From assembly GCA_016946835.1 (NCBI GenBank), contig JACVTC010000009.1, forward strand, positions 1,150,001 through 1,214,000: a DNA stretch of 64,000 bases. Reading direction: 5' to 3'. The notes under the pieces were generated by a model, which was not told the DNA's origin, ran no database searches, and saw nothing but the letters and a program-made list of their open reading frames with translations. Shown here one piece after another: positions 1 through 12,482 of the stretch (position 1 is the first letter of the stretch; each line of letters starts with the position of its first letter). The translations under genes were made by a program, and so were the position numbers. Source of the DNA: Neocallimastix lanati (nom. inval.) (lineage: Eukaryota; Neocallimastigomycota; Neocallimastigomycetes; Neocallimastigales; Neocallimastigaceae).

Positions 1-512
1 GAGTTTAGTGATATGGGTGATATCTTATATATATATAGGTATTTGTGTATAATGTATATATATTTAAACAAGTTACAAAGAAAGATCTTGAAATATGACC
101 TTTTCTCTTTTTTTTTTAGACGAGGAATAAACTTTATTTGTTAATAATATTTATCATTAAAAATTACATTAATATTAAAAGAAAAAAAAATTATATGAAA
201 TTTTTTTTATATGAGTATTTAAAAAAAAAACAAAAAAAAATTAAAAAATAGGAATGAATAAAATATATATACTAATACTTTTTTTTCAATATAATAAGAG
301 ATATATAAAGAATACCTAAAGAACTATTAATAAAGAAAAGAGAAGAATACTAATAAATAAATATATATATATATATATATATTAGACAGGGAAGAGAATA
401 CAGAATACACTTCCATAAATTTATTAATTTTATTATAAAAAAAAAAAAAAAATACATGTATGTGAAAAGTATATTCGGAATTAAAAATAAAAAAAAAAAA
501 GTTAGAAAAATG

Positions 513-564
<52 letters not shown>

Positions 565-789
565 CAAAAATACTATGTATTTCGGCAAATTGTACTATGA
601 GGGAATTTTCCCTTCCTAATAAATAAAAAAAAAAAAAGATAATAAAACCTAGAAGTAACATCTTTAAAATAGATAGTGTGGTATCCACTAAACTCTCCCT
701 GGATTCATTATTTAATGAACTACTAAGGCGAGATACACCCTTCGTAAAAAATAGATGATGACCCTGTATTATTATTATGCCTTATCAGT
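1..789. other. AT-rich intergenic DNA, no gene seen
   Basis: The stretch holds A/T homopolymers (a ~48-nt A run at about 513-560) and AT dinucleotide runs. Open frames here are Phe/Ile/Tyr-rich translations of poly(A) on the reverse strand and are not credible genes. Confidence 0.7.
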
Positions 790-1340
790 ACGACGTTGAC
801 GCTCTTGGTTAAGTTTGGTATTTTGGAATACCTATCAAATAACAGTTCAAGTGAACGACTTTATGATAGATATTGAGTTAGTTAAGGATTCCACCAAGCC
901 CACAATTCTTGGAACAGAAGACTCAGATGAACCTTTGAAAAGTAGGCCATTTAATTGTCTCTGTTCTCCACTATCGAAATTAAGCTCATTTAAAGCTAAA
1001 GGTCCACCCACCAAGAACGAACAAGTATATATAATGATTGATATAATCTTCAAAAAAATCAGAAATAGAGTCATAGGAAGAAAGAGGGTTTAAACGCTCT
1101 AATCTTCCTAAAGAACAAAAGCATAAAGATCATCGATGAAATTTAAAGAATTCCATCTAAAAAAAAAAAAAGATGCAAGAGCATTTGCATTTAAAAATTA
1201 CAATGCTCAAAAGATTAATTACCTTCGCCACAACAGGGGCATGTCTTGGGAAGTCTTGGGACAATCTTCTGAAATTCTACCCATTCTAATAGCAATAGTA
1301 GAATTGTATTTCTTAACCAATAGCGTAAACGTATAATCCA
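790..1340 (-). pseudogene. Decayed C-terminal fragment of a LINE reverse-transcriptase ORF
   Basis: Read on the reverse strand, this GC-richer island resembles the C-terminal end of the LINE ORF at 53820-55745. Both have a cysteine cluster after the RT region (reverse-strand TGCCCCTGTTGT near 1230-1241, reading C-P-C-C, preceded by D-C-P-K). Both then have a hydrophobic stretch with a Leu-x-Gly-Gly signature (reverse reading SFLVGG against NFLLGG in the LINE). The end nearest 790 reads QRRTDKA, close to the LINE ORF's last residues. A 10-bp direct repeat (1243-1252 and 1253-1262) shifts the frame inside the cysteine motif, and further stops are present. No RT catalytic motifs are retained. 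I see the similarity by eye only; it is a dead, older copy of the same or a related element. Confidence 0.55.
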
Positions 1341-2215
1341 CGAAAAACCCTAAGTTGAATTGGGGATATTTTAAGCTAAGCATGATTATAACTTTATTAT
1401 TTGAGAAACTTGTTCCCTATTGTAATTTTGACCTTTAATACCTTGAAATTTGGAAACTGATTTCCAGTAATGTTCTATATCAAAATTATAAAATAAATAA
1501 TCAAAAATAATTATATTATTATTAAAATATAATATCTTTTATTTTATATTTTAATAATAATAATAATAATCTATATTTTTAATAAGTTTTTTTTTTTTTT
1601 TTTTTTTTTTTTTGCTTTTCTTTTCTCTCTCACTTCCAAAGAAAAGTAAAAAAAAAAAAAAAATAAAATAAAAATAAAATAAAATATAATAAAAAAAAAA
1701 AAAAAAATTAAGAAAAAAGAATAATAATAATTTTAAGTATAATATTTATATATATATTTTTTTATTTTTTTATTTTTTTATTTTTTATTTTTTTATTTTT
1801 TATTTTTTTAATATTTGACAGAATAGAATGAATATTAATATTTAATATAAAACAAATAGAAATAGAATAAATATAAATATTTAATAAAATTATAATGAAT
1901 ATAAAACAAATAGGAATAGAATAAATATAAATATTTGATAAGATTATAAAATAATGATACATATATATATATATATATATATTTTTTAATAATATATATT
2001 TTATATATTTAAAAAAAATATTAAATTTTTATTTACTTATACATATATATATACTTTTTTTTTTTTTTTTAATCAATAAAAATAATTTATATATATAATA
2101 AAAATATATTATATTATTATCAAAATAATAAAACAAAATGTATAAAATGCTTTAGGATTATTCATATACTTGAAATACAAAAGAAAAATAATAATAATAA
2201 TATATTTTATAAAAC

Positions 2216-2247
<32 letters not shown>

Positions 2248-2324
2248 TAATAATAATTTTATATATAATTTAATATTATTATTTATATTTACTAATATTT
2301 TTATTGATTGAAATTCATTTGATA

Positions 2325-2355
<31 letters not shown>

Positions 2356-2400
2356 AAAAAACAAAAACAAAAAAAAAAAAAAAAAAAAAAAAAAAATTCT
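1341..2400. other. AT-rich low-complexity intergenic DNA
   Basis: Contains T and A homopolymers, AT runs and a short (TATC)n microsatellite at about 2322-2354. No coding region or RNA gene is recognised. Confidence 0.7.
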
Positions 2401-2402
2401 TT

Positions 2403-3775
2403 TTATCTATTAATGTTTTTTATAGTAACTTCTATTGATAATATTTTTGTTTTAAAAAATAGTTTCTAATTGATATTTTAATAGTAAATATCTATTGATA
2501 TATTTTTTGTTTTAAATAATGGCTTTTAATTGTAAATAATGGTCTCTAAATGATATTTTAATAGTAAATATCTATTGATAATTTTTGTTTTAAATAATGG
2601 TCTCTAAATGAAATTTTAATAGGAAATATCTATTGATATATTTTTTTGTTTTAAATAATGGTTTCTAATTGATAATTTAATAGTAAATATCTATTGATAT
2701 ACTTTTGTTTTAAATAATGGTTTCTAATTGACAATTTAATAGTAAATATCTATTGATATTTTTTATTTTAAATAATGGTCTCTAAATGATATTTTAATAG
2801 TAAATATCTACTGATATATTTTTTGTTTTAAATAATGGTTTCTAATTGAAAATTTAATAGTAAAAATCTACTAATATATTGTTGTTTTAAATAATAATTT
2901 CTAATTGATATTTTAATAGTAAATATCTATTAATATTTTTTATTTTAAATAATGGTCTCTAAATAAATAATATTTTAATAGTAAATATCTACTGATATAT
3001 TTTTTGTTTTAAATAATGGTTTCTAATTGTAAATAAGAGTTTCTAATGTACATTTTAATAGTAAATATCTATTGATATATTTTTGTTTTAAATAATGGTT
3101 TCTAATTGATATCTTAATAGTAAATATCTACTGATATATTTTTTGTTTTAAATAATGGTTTCTAATTGACATTTTAATAGTAAATATCCACTAATATATT
3201 GTTGTTTTAAATAATAGTTTCTAATTGATATTTTTAATAGTAAATATTTATTGATATATTTTTATTTTAAATAATAATTTCTAATAGATATTAATAGTAT
3301 ATATCTATTGTTATATTTTTGTTTTAAATAATAACTTTTATTTGATATTTTAATAGTAAATATCTATTGAATATATATATATATTTTTACATAATATTTA
3401 CTAATAAATATCTTTATAGTAAATATCTATTGATATATTGTTGTTTTAAATAATAGTTTCTAATTGATATTTTTAATAGTAAATATCTATTGATTTATTT
3501 TTTTTTTTAAATAATAACTTTTATTTGATATTTTAATAGTAAATATCTATTGATATATATATATATATATATTTTTACATAATATTTACTAATAAATATC
3601 TTAATAGTAAATATCTATTGATATATTGTTGTTTTAAATAATAGTTTCTAAATATCTATTAGTTTATTTTTATTTTAAATAATAGTTTCTAATAGATATT
3701 TACATCTATTGATATATTTTTGTTTTAAATAATAAACTTTTAATTGATATTTTAATAATTAATATTGATTGATTT
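2403..3775. repeat. Degenerate ~60-bp tandem minisatellite
   Basis: About twenty imperfect head-to-tail copies of a unit near 60 bp. Each contains a constant block TTTTAAATAATGGTTTCTAA followed by a block close to TTTTAATAGTAAATATCTA. Copies differ by point changes and small indels, some have lost the middle part, and two near 3370 and 3560 have gained (AT)n runs. There is no open frame across it. It is a satellite-like array, well diverged. Confidence 0.85.
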
Positions 3776-4279
3776 ATATATATATATTAATTGATTTTTT
3801 TATATTAATATATATATATAAATTAATATTTGTAAAATATCATTTTTAGGTGTATTCTTTTTTTTTTTTTGTTGTTGTTGTTGTTGTTATTACTTTGGTT
3901 TTATGGTTTTTTTGTTTTTGTTTTTGTTTCTGTTTTCCTATTTCATTTTTATTTTTGTTTTATTATTTTTTTTTTAAATAGAAATAGAATTTTCTATATA
4001 AATAAGGTATAAATTATTTTTTTTTTTTTTTTTTTTTTTATTATTTTTATTTTTATTTTATTTCAATTATAACTTTATATTTTAGTTTTAAAATTATAAT
4101 TTGATATATTTTATATATATACATATACATATATATATATAAACTTTTATTTTATTTTATTTTATTTTATTTTTCTATTTTTATTTTACTTTTTTTTTTT
4201 TTTATCATTATTATTATTTTTTGATTTATAAAAATTATCCTAAAAAAAAATTTTTTTAAAAGTTAAATTAAATTAAAAA
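3776..4279. other. AT-rich 3' flank of the phosphoesterase gene
   Basis: Holds (AT)n, a short (GTT)n run near 3870-3888, T runs and (TTTTA)n. Nothing coding is visible. The reverse-strand gene at 4280-6239 ends here, so its 3' UTR probably lies in this stretch. Confidence 0.6.
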
Positions 4280-5564
4280 TTATTGATTTTTAGCATGACT
4301 ATCATTTTGTTGTATTGGTTGGTTTGAAGTTGTTATTGAAGTTCTTACATCACTAATATCACAAGAATATCCCATATTCGTTGGTACAGCTAATACATTT
4401 CCATTGTTAGTATTGCTATTTTCTTTTGTGAGTTGTTTATCAATAACTAATTCAGGATCATCGTTAAAATTTTCAGTTTTAACTTTTTTACTTTTCTTAA
4501 CTAATAATATACCACCTCCTAAAACTAAAACAGCAGCAAAAACACTACTGCCAATAATAATATTAGTTTTTGTGAATAATGAGTTACCAGTCTTAGGATC
4601 AATGATCTCCTTACTTTTAAGATTTCCTTGATTCTCATCATCATTATCATTATTATTATTAGCTTCTAATAAAGCTTTTACCTTTTCATTTCTAAATTCT
4701 TCATCAATTTGTTGATAGGTAACATTTTCCGGATCTTCATTTCTATAAATATCAAAGGAATCAAAAACTTTTTCACTAGAATTAATTCTTAAAAATTCAC
4801 AATGAGCTCTCTTATTATTACCACCATAATTGAAATTACAGAATAAGCCACCAAAACGTTTTGCATTTTCTTTATGGTCACCTAAGGCATATTTCTTAAC
4901 CCAATGTTCATAATCCTTATGTTCTCCTTGTTCAATATAAATTTCCCAACCTCCAGTTCCATTTAAGATATCGAGGGTTGCTCCATTACGAATTTGAGCA
5001 ACTTTACCATCTGAATTTTTATCGAACACATCAATTTCTGGAGTCATAAATTTAGACATGACATGAGTTCTGGCATAGACATGATCATGAGCACTAAATA
5101 TAATAGCACCATGATCTTTACAATAGTCATAGAAACTTTCACTATCAGAATCATAACCAGAAACAACATTACCATCGGTTGGATATTTACCGGTATGATA
5201 ATATTTATCATAGAAATGCCATGAGCAAATTTTCCAATCTTCAGTTGCTTCACTTAAATTCTTTTTTAAAAATCTAAGTTGTTCATCTCTTAAATCAGCA
5301 CCAACTACACCTGGTGTTAAACCAATAATTCTCTATATATTATTTAATAAATAAATATAGGTTTACATATTTATAACAGAAATATTATATTAAATTTCAA
5401 TTTTTTTAAATTATTTTTATTTAATACATTATACTATATTCTATTTAATAGAAAAATAACACCTAATAATATTGCTATTATTCTATATATTACTCTATTA
5501 ATTTAACTTATAATAAATACATAAAATTATAGGTATAGGTATAGATTTTGGTTTTTATTTGTTT

Positions 5565-5595
<31 letters not shown>

Positions 5596-5980
5596 TTACC
5601 ATATTTTGATAAACACAAGTCCACATAAATTTTGATTCTGAAAATTCACATTTAACTTTATCATTTTTACTACTCATCATTTCTTTATAAATATTTTCTT
5701 TGAATTTTTCAGCTGCATCATCTGGACATTGACGTTTTGCATCATGATTACCTATAATACCCATAAATTGATAACTACGGTCAGCATCCAAAACTTTTTC
5801 AAAGTAGGTATCTGGGTTACAATGATAATCATAATCTCCAAGATGTAATAAAGCATCAAAATCTGATAATTCCATGACCATATTAGCTTCCTTATCAGTG
5901 CCACTATAAAAATATATAAAAAAAATTTTTTATATAAATATTTTAGAAAATTATTTTTATTAAATAAATTAGAGTAAAAT

Positions 5981-6011
<31 letters not shown>

Positions 6012-6239
6012 ATTTATTTATATTTTATTACATATATATATATATATTTAATCTTTATATTATTATTTAACATACCTATCCCCAATAATTGCTAATTTAA
6101 ATTCATCATTACCGTATGAAAATGAATCAAGCTGTTCCTCAGAAACGTTATTTTGTAAATCTGGCTCAGTTTGAGCACTACTTACTATTATTTTGTTGGA
6201 AATATAGAAAAATATTGGTAAAATAAATTTTAAATTCAT
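4280..6239 (-). CDS. Membrane-anchored metallophosphoesterase (purple acid phosphatase type)
   Basis: Three exons on the reverse strand: 6239-6076, 5903-5600 and 5332-4280. Introns are GT...TAG (phase 2, then phase 0), giving 506 residues. The N-terminus is a hydrophobic signal peptide. The metal-binding motifs of calcineurin-like phosphoesterases follow in order: GDSG (53-56), GDYDY (77-81), GNHD (106-109), a Trp-His (194-195) and AHDHVYART (237-245). The last two correspond to the single His and the GHxH motif of purple acid phosphatases. After the catalytic domain comes a region ending in an Asn/Asp-rich linker, one membrane segment (about 414-434) and a basic tail of about 70 residues. 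The expected topology is extracellular or lumenal catalysis with a single anchor. Phosphomonoester hydrolysis is inferred from the motifs; the substrate is unknown. The paralogue at 17084-19274 has identical intron positions. Confidence 0.88.
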
Positions 6240-8362
6240 TTTTTTTTTTCTCTTTTTCTTTTATTAAAATAATTTTAAAAAAAAAAAAATGTATATTTCA
6301 ATAATTTAAATTAATGGTATTTTTTGAAAGTAAACTTTTTATTAAAAAATTATTTTAATTTTGTAATTTTATTCCGTAATTATTAATATTTTTAGTTATT
6401 CTTTAATTATTTATTTTAAAATTCAATTATCATAAAAATAATTTATATTTTTGATAATTTTAAATTTTAATTATTATATATTAAATATTAAATATTAATA
6501 TTTTTTCGATAAAAAAAATAATTTAAATAAAAGAAATTGAATTTTTATTTATTAATTTAATAATTCCTTTTATTTATTATTTTTTTATGTATTGTTTATC
6601 TTTTAGGATAATTATTTATAATGATAACATTTATTTACAAAGAGAAAATAGAAAAAAAAATTAAAAATTAAGATATTTATAATTTTTGAAATTTAAAAAA
6701 AAAATAATAATAACTATAATAAATAAATAAATAAATAAAATAATTTATAATAAATAATTATAATAGATTATTATAATCTATATATTTATATATATATAAT
6801 ATATTTATATAATTAAATTGAATTATTGATATAAATAATAATATCAAATAATATATTATTCAATGCAATCAATAAAAATCTAAATCAATTCTGGATATAT
6901 GACATATAAATATAAAAAAAAAATTTTTTTAAATTAATTCTAGATATATGACAATCAATATAAAAAAAAATTTTTTTTTTTAAATTTTAATTTCTTTTCT
7001 TTTTTTTTCTTTTTTTTTTTTTTTTGAAAAATTAATCTAAAAATAAATTTGTATGGAATTGGATTAAAATAAAGTTAAGATAAAGTTAAAATATAATTAA
7101 AATAAAATTAAAATAAAATTAAAATAAATTAAAATAAATTAAAATAAAATTAAACTAAAACACATTTTAATAGGAAATAAACTTTTTTAGAACCAAAATA
7201 TTTATTAAAATAAAGTTACGTCATTAATTTTAATATATTAAAAAGAAAGGTTTGAAAGATTTTTCTTAATACATTAATTATGTTTAATTAATGCTAATAT
7301 AACTTTCTTTTTTTAATTTATTTTTGCTTTAAAATAACATATATTAATTTTTTAAACAAAAAAAAAATTTTTTTTTTTTTTTTTACTTCATTAATATATA
7401 CATTAAAATTACATTCGAGAATTTCTTTTCTTTTTTTTATACAATCCTTATTATCCTTAATAAAAAAAATTATAGATATTTCATTCAATATTAAATTTAT
7501 CTTCATTAATAGTTTATAAATATACAAAGTATGTTAGAGAATAATTGCTTTTTATTTAAGAGTTTGATAATTTTATATGGATTATACTTTTATATAAAAA
7601 ACTTTTTTTAAAATTTATCTTATAATTCATTATTAAAATTTAAAATAAACTAAAAAAGAATAATAATTAAAAAGAATTTCATTAAAAATTTAAAAATTTA
7701 AAAAAAAAAAAATTTTTTTTTCTTTTTTAATAATTGATAAAAATAAAAATTAATTCTATTCAATGATTGTAAATACAAATTTTAATTCTATATAAATTTA
7801 TACGATAATAATAATAATAAATAAATTTATATATTACATATAAAATATAATAATATTAAATAAATTCATCTATATTAAAAAAATATGAGTTTATTTAATA
7901 AAAGACAAATATTGTATATTAAGTTGATATTAAAAGCCATTGAAGAAGAAAAAGAAGAAAAAAAAGCCGCAATAAAATTAAAATATAAAAAAAAAAAATT
8001 AATAAATAAAACTATTTTTTTAAAATATTATAAAAATACCTTTGTTTATTTATTTTTTTTTTTTTTTTGCTTTATGTAAAAGTTTTAACTAGTTCATTAA
8101 TACTATTTTAATATTATTAATATAAGGTATTATATTATTTTATATTATTTTATATAAATTTTAATTCATGATAAATCTATATATTTTGAATATTAAAAAT
8201 ATCTATCTTTATATATTTACTCAATAACTTTAATTATAAATGTACATTTAATAAATATATATATATATTAAATATGTTGATGATATATATTGATATCATA
8301 TATAACATAAATATTAACAAATATTAGTTACATATTCGACTATATATTTGTTATGTTCCCAA

Positions 8363-8409
<47 letters not shown>

Positions 8410-9070
8410 AGTAATTATAATAATCGCTAAAAGTCAGTAGTTTAGGTTATATAATAATTGTGTCATTTTTATTAACATATTTTATGATAAAAGAGTTATT
8501 AAATACATAAAAATTTAGTCATAAACTGCATGATTTTATATATTTAATATGTGGCTAATACATAAAAATATGTTGAAAGTTTCAAATGTATTGAAAAAAA
8601 TATATAATGTTTTAATGCATTTTGAAACATTTGAAGCGTATTTCATAATTAGTATAAATAGTGTTAAAACAGCAAATAGGTTCAGCAAATAGGTTAAATA
8701 TATTAAATATAGGTTAAATAGGTTAAAGATACACTATTTATTGATATATTTAATATATATATATTAGTCAAAATATCATAAATATTGTTATATTTAATAT
8801 ACTATTAAAATATACATATATTTATGCTATTATAATATATCTTATATATATATAATAAGCTACCTAAATAGTACTAATAATAATAATATAAAATAGCTAA
8901 TATTAATAACTAACAATAATAATAATTACTATTATATAATTATAATAGTACTAATATTTAATGATATTTATATTTATATTTAATAACAATAACATAAATT
9001 AATAATATTCTATTATCTATTATTATATTAGTAGTAATGTTAACTATAGTAATAATTAATAAAATAATGA

Positions 9071-9106
<36 letters not shown>

Positions 9107-9484
9107 TTATTAATAATAATATAACAAAGTCAAAATAATATTATATATAAAAAATATAATACAAATAAGTCTACATTAGATTATATAGATTATTTATTTA
9201 ATTATTATTATTACTGTAAATACAATAACAGGTTGGTCAACCTTAACAATTTTTTCTAATGTGAAAATAAAATAAAAATTTTTTTTTTTTTTTTACTGAA
9301 ATGAAAAATTTTATATTATAAAAAATTTTTTTTATACTTTTTTTGGAAAATAAAATTTAAAAAATTTTTTTTTCCTTTTTTTATATATATATATATATAT
9401 ATTCAATATAAAAGAATTTCTTTGAAATTTAATTAATAAAATTAAAATTAAAAAAAAAATTTTAGCGTATATATAAATTGAAAT
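6240..9484. other. Gene-free AT-rich stretch
   Basis: The sequence just above 6240 is the likely promoter side of the phosphoesterase gene. The rest is AT-rich with A/T runs (a ~63-nt A run around 8346-8407), (AAT)n patches and a long, locally repetitive TA-rich tract at 8700-9200. A phrase at 9228-9260 matches 12138-12170, inside the ankyrin relic, so debris of that element reaches here. The open frames at 7318-7527 (-) and 7885-8079 (+) look like low-complexity chance frames. Confidence 0.6.
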
Positions 9485-9782
9485 GAATGTGATTTATTCG
9501 AAATATGGCGTATAATTTTTAAAATAAAGCCATACATTTTAAGATATTCTATACAATAAAATAAATATATAAATAATAATATATTTTTTTAAATTAAATA
9601 TTATTAAATAACTATTTCAAAAGAAATAATAGTATATTCTATTAAATAAAGAATTATTAAAATTATTTTTACAATTGAATATTAATAAATTATATATATA
9701 AAAAAAAAGAATATTTATTATTTATTTAAACAAGCCACATATGAAAATATGCCACATTGTGAAATGCACGATTGCGAAATGC
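9485..9782. mobile_element. Old MITE copy with imperfect inverted ends (same family as 61374-61695)
   Basis: The left end carries ATTCGAAATATGGCGTA and the right end, read on the reverse strand, carries GCGCATTTCGCAA, then GTGCATTTCAC and GTGGCATATT. These match the subterminal motif (TTGCATTTCGCCAA, GTGGCGTA) of the well-preserved copy near 61.4 kb. The interior is AT-rich and non-coding. The length is about 300 bp, close to the 322 bp of the intact copy. No target-site duplication can be read with confidence, so the boundaries are approximate. Confidence 0.5.
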
Positions 9783-10255
9783 GCTAAATTCATTCTATAC
9801 AATCATAAATAAATATATATTTAAATAATTAAATGTGTAATTGTAATAAACATATTTAAATATTTAATTAAATAATAAAGAAAAATTGCAATATATTTAA
9901 ATATGCAATTTAAAGAAAAAAAGCACAGAAACTTTAAATATATATTATTTATATTATATATATATGTATATATATATATATATATATTTTTTTTTTTCTA
10001 ATATATATTTTTAAAATTTTTTTTTGTTTATTTTTCTTAAAAAAAGGATGTAAAATAAATACAGGACTAAACGTTTTTAGTATATTAGAAAATTATTCCT
10101 AATATTAAATTTTTATATTAAATATTTCGTTGATGTAATAAATTAATGTATAATTCATTTAATACAATTTTTACGTAGCTATATGTTAAACTCATAATAC
10201 ATGATGTATTGCTAAGTAATAATAAATATAAAAGTCATATGATGAGAATTCTTTA
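9783..10255. other. AT-rich DNA, nothing recognised
   Basis: AT repeats and short A/T runs; no gene, RNA or repeat family identified. Confidence 0.6.
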
Positions 10256-10333
10256 AACAAAAGGGTTTCTTATAAAATCTTCCTGAGAAAAATTATTTGT
10301 TTCTCGTTTCTTGTATAATTCCTGCAGGGCTTT
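10256..10333 (-). pseudogene. Short coding-like tail of unknown origin
   Basis: On the reverse strand from about 10333 there is a 26-codon open stretch with protein-like composition (reads KALQELYKKRETNNF, then SQEDFIRNPFV) ending in TAA. It is bounded upstream by a stop. It may be the last piece of a decayed gene. It lies on the same strand as, and downstream of, the ankyrin relic, but I cannot connect the two. Confidence 0.25.
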
Positions 10334-10384
10334 ATTTTTTATATTAGCATATTACTTGGCTTCCTGTCTTAATATTTTTTAGAT

Positions 10385-10531
10385 GAATTAAAGGTTAATA
10401 ATTATAAAAATAACCAGCATGTTTAAATAAAAATAAATAAAAGTTATAAAAAAATGTCTTTAAAATTTATAAAATTTTTTTAAAAAAAAAAAAAAAAAAA
10501 ATATTATTAAAGTTAGTGGATTTAAAATTAA

Positions 10532-10562
<31 letters not shown>

Positions 10563-10650
10563 GTAATAATAGACTAGAAAACATAACTAATTCATCATAT
10601 GAAAAAGTAAAATTTATTTATTATATAATTATTTATTATTTGAAATTTAT
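10385..10650. repeat. Copy 1 of a duplicated AT-rich segment
   Basis: Runs in parallel with 12190-12415. Shared landmarks in the same order are ATTATAAAAATA, AATAAAAGTTATAAAA, AATGTCTTTAAAAT, a poly(A) patch, AATAGACTA, AACTAAT.CAT.ATA, and AATTTATTTATTAT. The copies differ by substitutions and by an (AAT)n expansion in this one. Confidence 0.6.
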
Positions 10651-10812
10651 TATAAGAAGTTTAATATTTAATATTTATTATTTAATTAATTATTTATTTA
10701 TTATTGATTGATTGATTGATGATTACTCAGTAACTAATTATAATTAATAATTGTATTAAATGATACGCCACAGAACAACATATTAATATGAATGTAGCAA
10801 TTTTAGAGTTTA

Positions 10813-10961
10813 ATTAAATTTTAAATTTCATTTTTCCTGTTGATTATCCGCCGATGCAAAAGCAGTGAGGTTAAAAGGCGGTACATACTACCGGAAGTAA
10901 AAAAAAAAAAAAAAAAAAAAATTAAATTTTAAATTTTAAATTTTATTTTTCCTGGTTGATT
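10813..10961 (+). mobile_element. Short poly(A)-tailed insertion flanked by a repeated target sequence
   Basis: A ~54-nt, unusually GC-rich sequence (about 10846-10898, containing ATCCGCCGATGCAAAAGCAG and GGCGGTACATACTACCGG) is followed by ~23 A. The block before it, 10813-10845 (ATTAAATTTTAAATTT... to CCTGTTGATT), recurs right after the A tract at 10921-10961 with an 8-bp internal gain and one extra G. That arrangement is the mark of target-primed reverse transcription of a polyadenylated RNA. The inserted sequence is not the LINE tail seen at 55972; it may be a SINE or truncated transcript. Source unknown. Confidence 0.5.
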
Positions 10962-11403
10962 TTTAAAAATATTAAATATAGGTATTATTAATATTATTAA
11001 TTAAATAATAAATAAATAAATGAAGTATATATATTATATTTATATATATATTAACTATGTGTGCCATTTTTCGTGTTATCTAAATTCACAACCTTTAATA
11101 GTAATAATTAGTAGTTAATAATTATTGTATAATAATATTAATTATTGTAATATTTGATAATAAAATAATAATAGTATTTAATATAATAATATTTATAATA
11201 CTAATAATAATAGTCAATATCATTTACATAATATTTTCTTCTATATACATAAGAAATTAAATCTTTATATACATTATACACACAATATTTTTTTATTTTA
11301 ATTTATTAATATATTTTATTTTTTTATTTTTTTTATTTTTTTTATTTTTTTTTTAATAATAATGACATTATTATTTAAAAAAAAAAAAATCCCTAATTTG
11401 ATA

Positions 11404-12180
11404 ATATAGTCTTGGATTAATTCTCGATTAATCCTCCTATTACATGGTAACCTCTTAATCTTAGAAGTTGTAAAGATTCATTAGTCATAATCCCACAAAG
11501 TCATACCTTCATTATTCTTCTCTTGGATATCAGCATGGTGTTTAACTAGGTAATCGAGTATTTCCCCTCTAAGACCGTCAAGCTCATACGGTTTTTCTCC
11601 TAAACTCATTAATGGAGTATGTCCACAGTAATCTCAACTGTTGACATCTGCCCCATTTTCTACCAAATATTTAATTATATCAAAATTCCTCTAACCATGT
11701 ATATTTTCTCAAATTAATTGAAAAGGATTACCTTAGTGTTCATGCAGGCATTAAATACCTCTAACTTTCTGTCATATTTAGTATATATCTTATTTCTTCT
11801 GGCATATATTAAAGGGGTAAAATGCAGACAATCTTAAGCAATGACGTTGACACCATGCTGGATATCAGCTTTAATCTTATCCACATGACCTACAGTGGAA
11901 ACATCCATTAATTGAGAGGTTTGTTTTGATGTGTACCGTATGATACAATCTACTTAATAAATCTCATTCCTTTTAAGATAGTTAATTCACATTAGTATTT
12001 TTTGTTTCTCTTTTGTAGCTTCTTCAAATACTCTTTATCCACATGCATTATCCGTATTAATTTGTGGTCAATCAATCATGAATTGATTCACCTTATCTCA
12101 ATGTCCTTTAACCAAGGTATTCACTCATAAATACAATGACAGGTTGGTCAAACCATGCCATTTTATCTGATGTGAGGATC
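11404..12180 (-). pseudogene. Ankyrin-repeat protein pseudogene
   Basis: The reverse strand carries several ankyrin-like segments in different frames. Near 11690-11645 it reads DIIKYLVENGADVN, then a stop and CGHTPLMSL. Further segments give HADIQ, MDVSTVGHVDKIKADI and HFTPLIYARRNK. The downstream end reads NNEGMTLWDYD followed by a stop at about 11490. The repeat consensus (G-TPL near the start, LL..GA.VN at the end) is clear, but many stops and frameshifts interrupt it. The C-rich, less AT-biased composition stands out from the flanks. Ankyrin proteins are scaffolds; this copy cannot be functional. Confidence 0.65.
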
Positions 12181-12189
12181 ACTCAATAA

Positions 12190-12415
12190 TTATTTTATTG
12201 ATTATAAAAATACAAAACATATTTAAATAAAATAAATAAAAGTTATAAAAGAATGTCTTTAAAATAAAATTAATAAAATTTAAAAAAAAAAAAAATATTA
12301 TTGAGAAATTAGATTTAAATTAAAAAAATAATAGACTAAAAACTGAAATAAACTAATCCATTATATAAAAAAGTAGAATTTATTTATTATTTAATTATTT
12401 ATTATTTGAAATTAT
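12190..12415. repeat. Copy 2 of the duplicated AT-rich segment
   Basis: Parallel to 10385-10650 (see that entry). It directly adjoins the upstream side of the ankyrin relic, so the duplicated unit may have been part of the same element or gene flank. Confidence 0.6.
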
Positions 12416-12434
12416 TTAATATATAATATTTTTT

Positions 12435-12439
<5 letters not shown>

Positions 12440-12482
<43 letters not shown>

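Noticed and set aside
350-688. 112-codon reverse frame
   Set aside because: Phe/Ile/Tyr translation of A runs and AT repeats; no protein-like composition.
815-1093. Forward frames at 815-1093 and 1136-1336
   Set aside because: The coding similarity (LINE C-terminus) is on the reverse strand; these are shadows.
7885-8079. 64-codon forward frame
   Set aside because: Lys/Glu/Phe low complexity in A/T runs, no homology seen, no splice partners.
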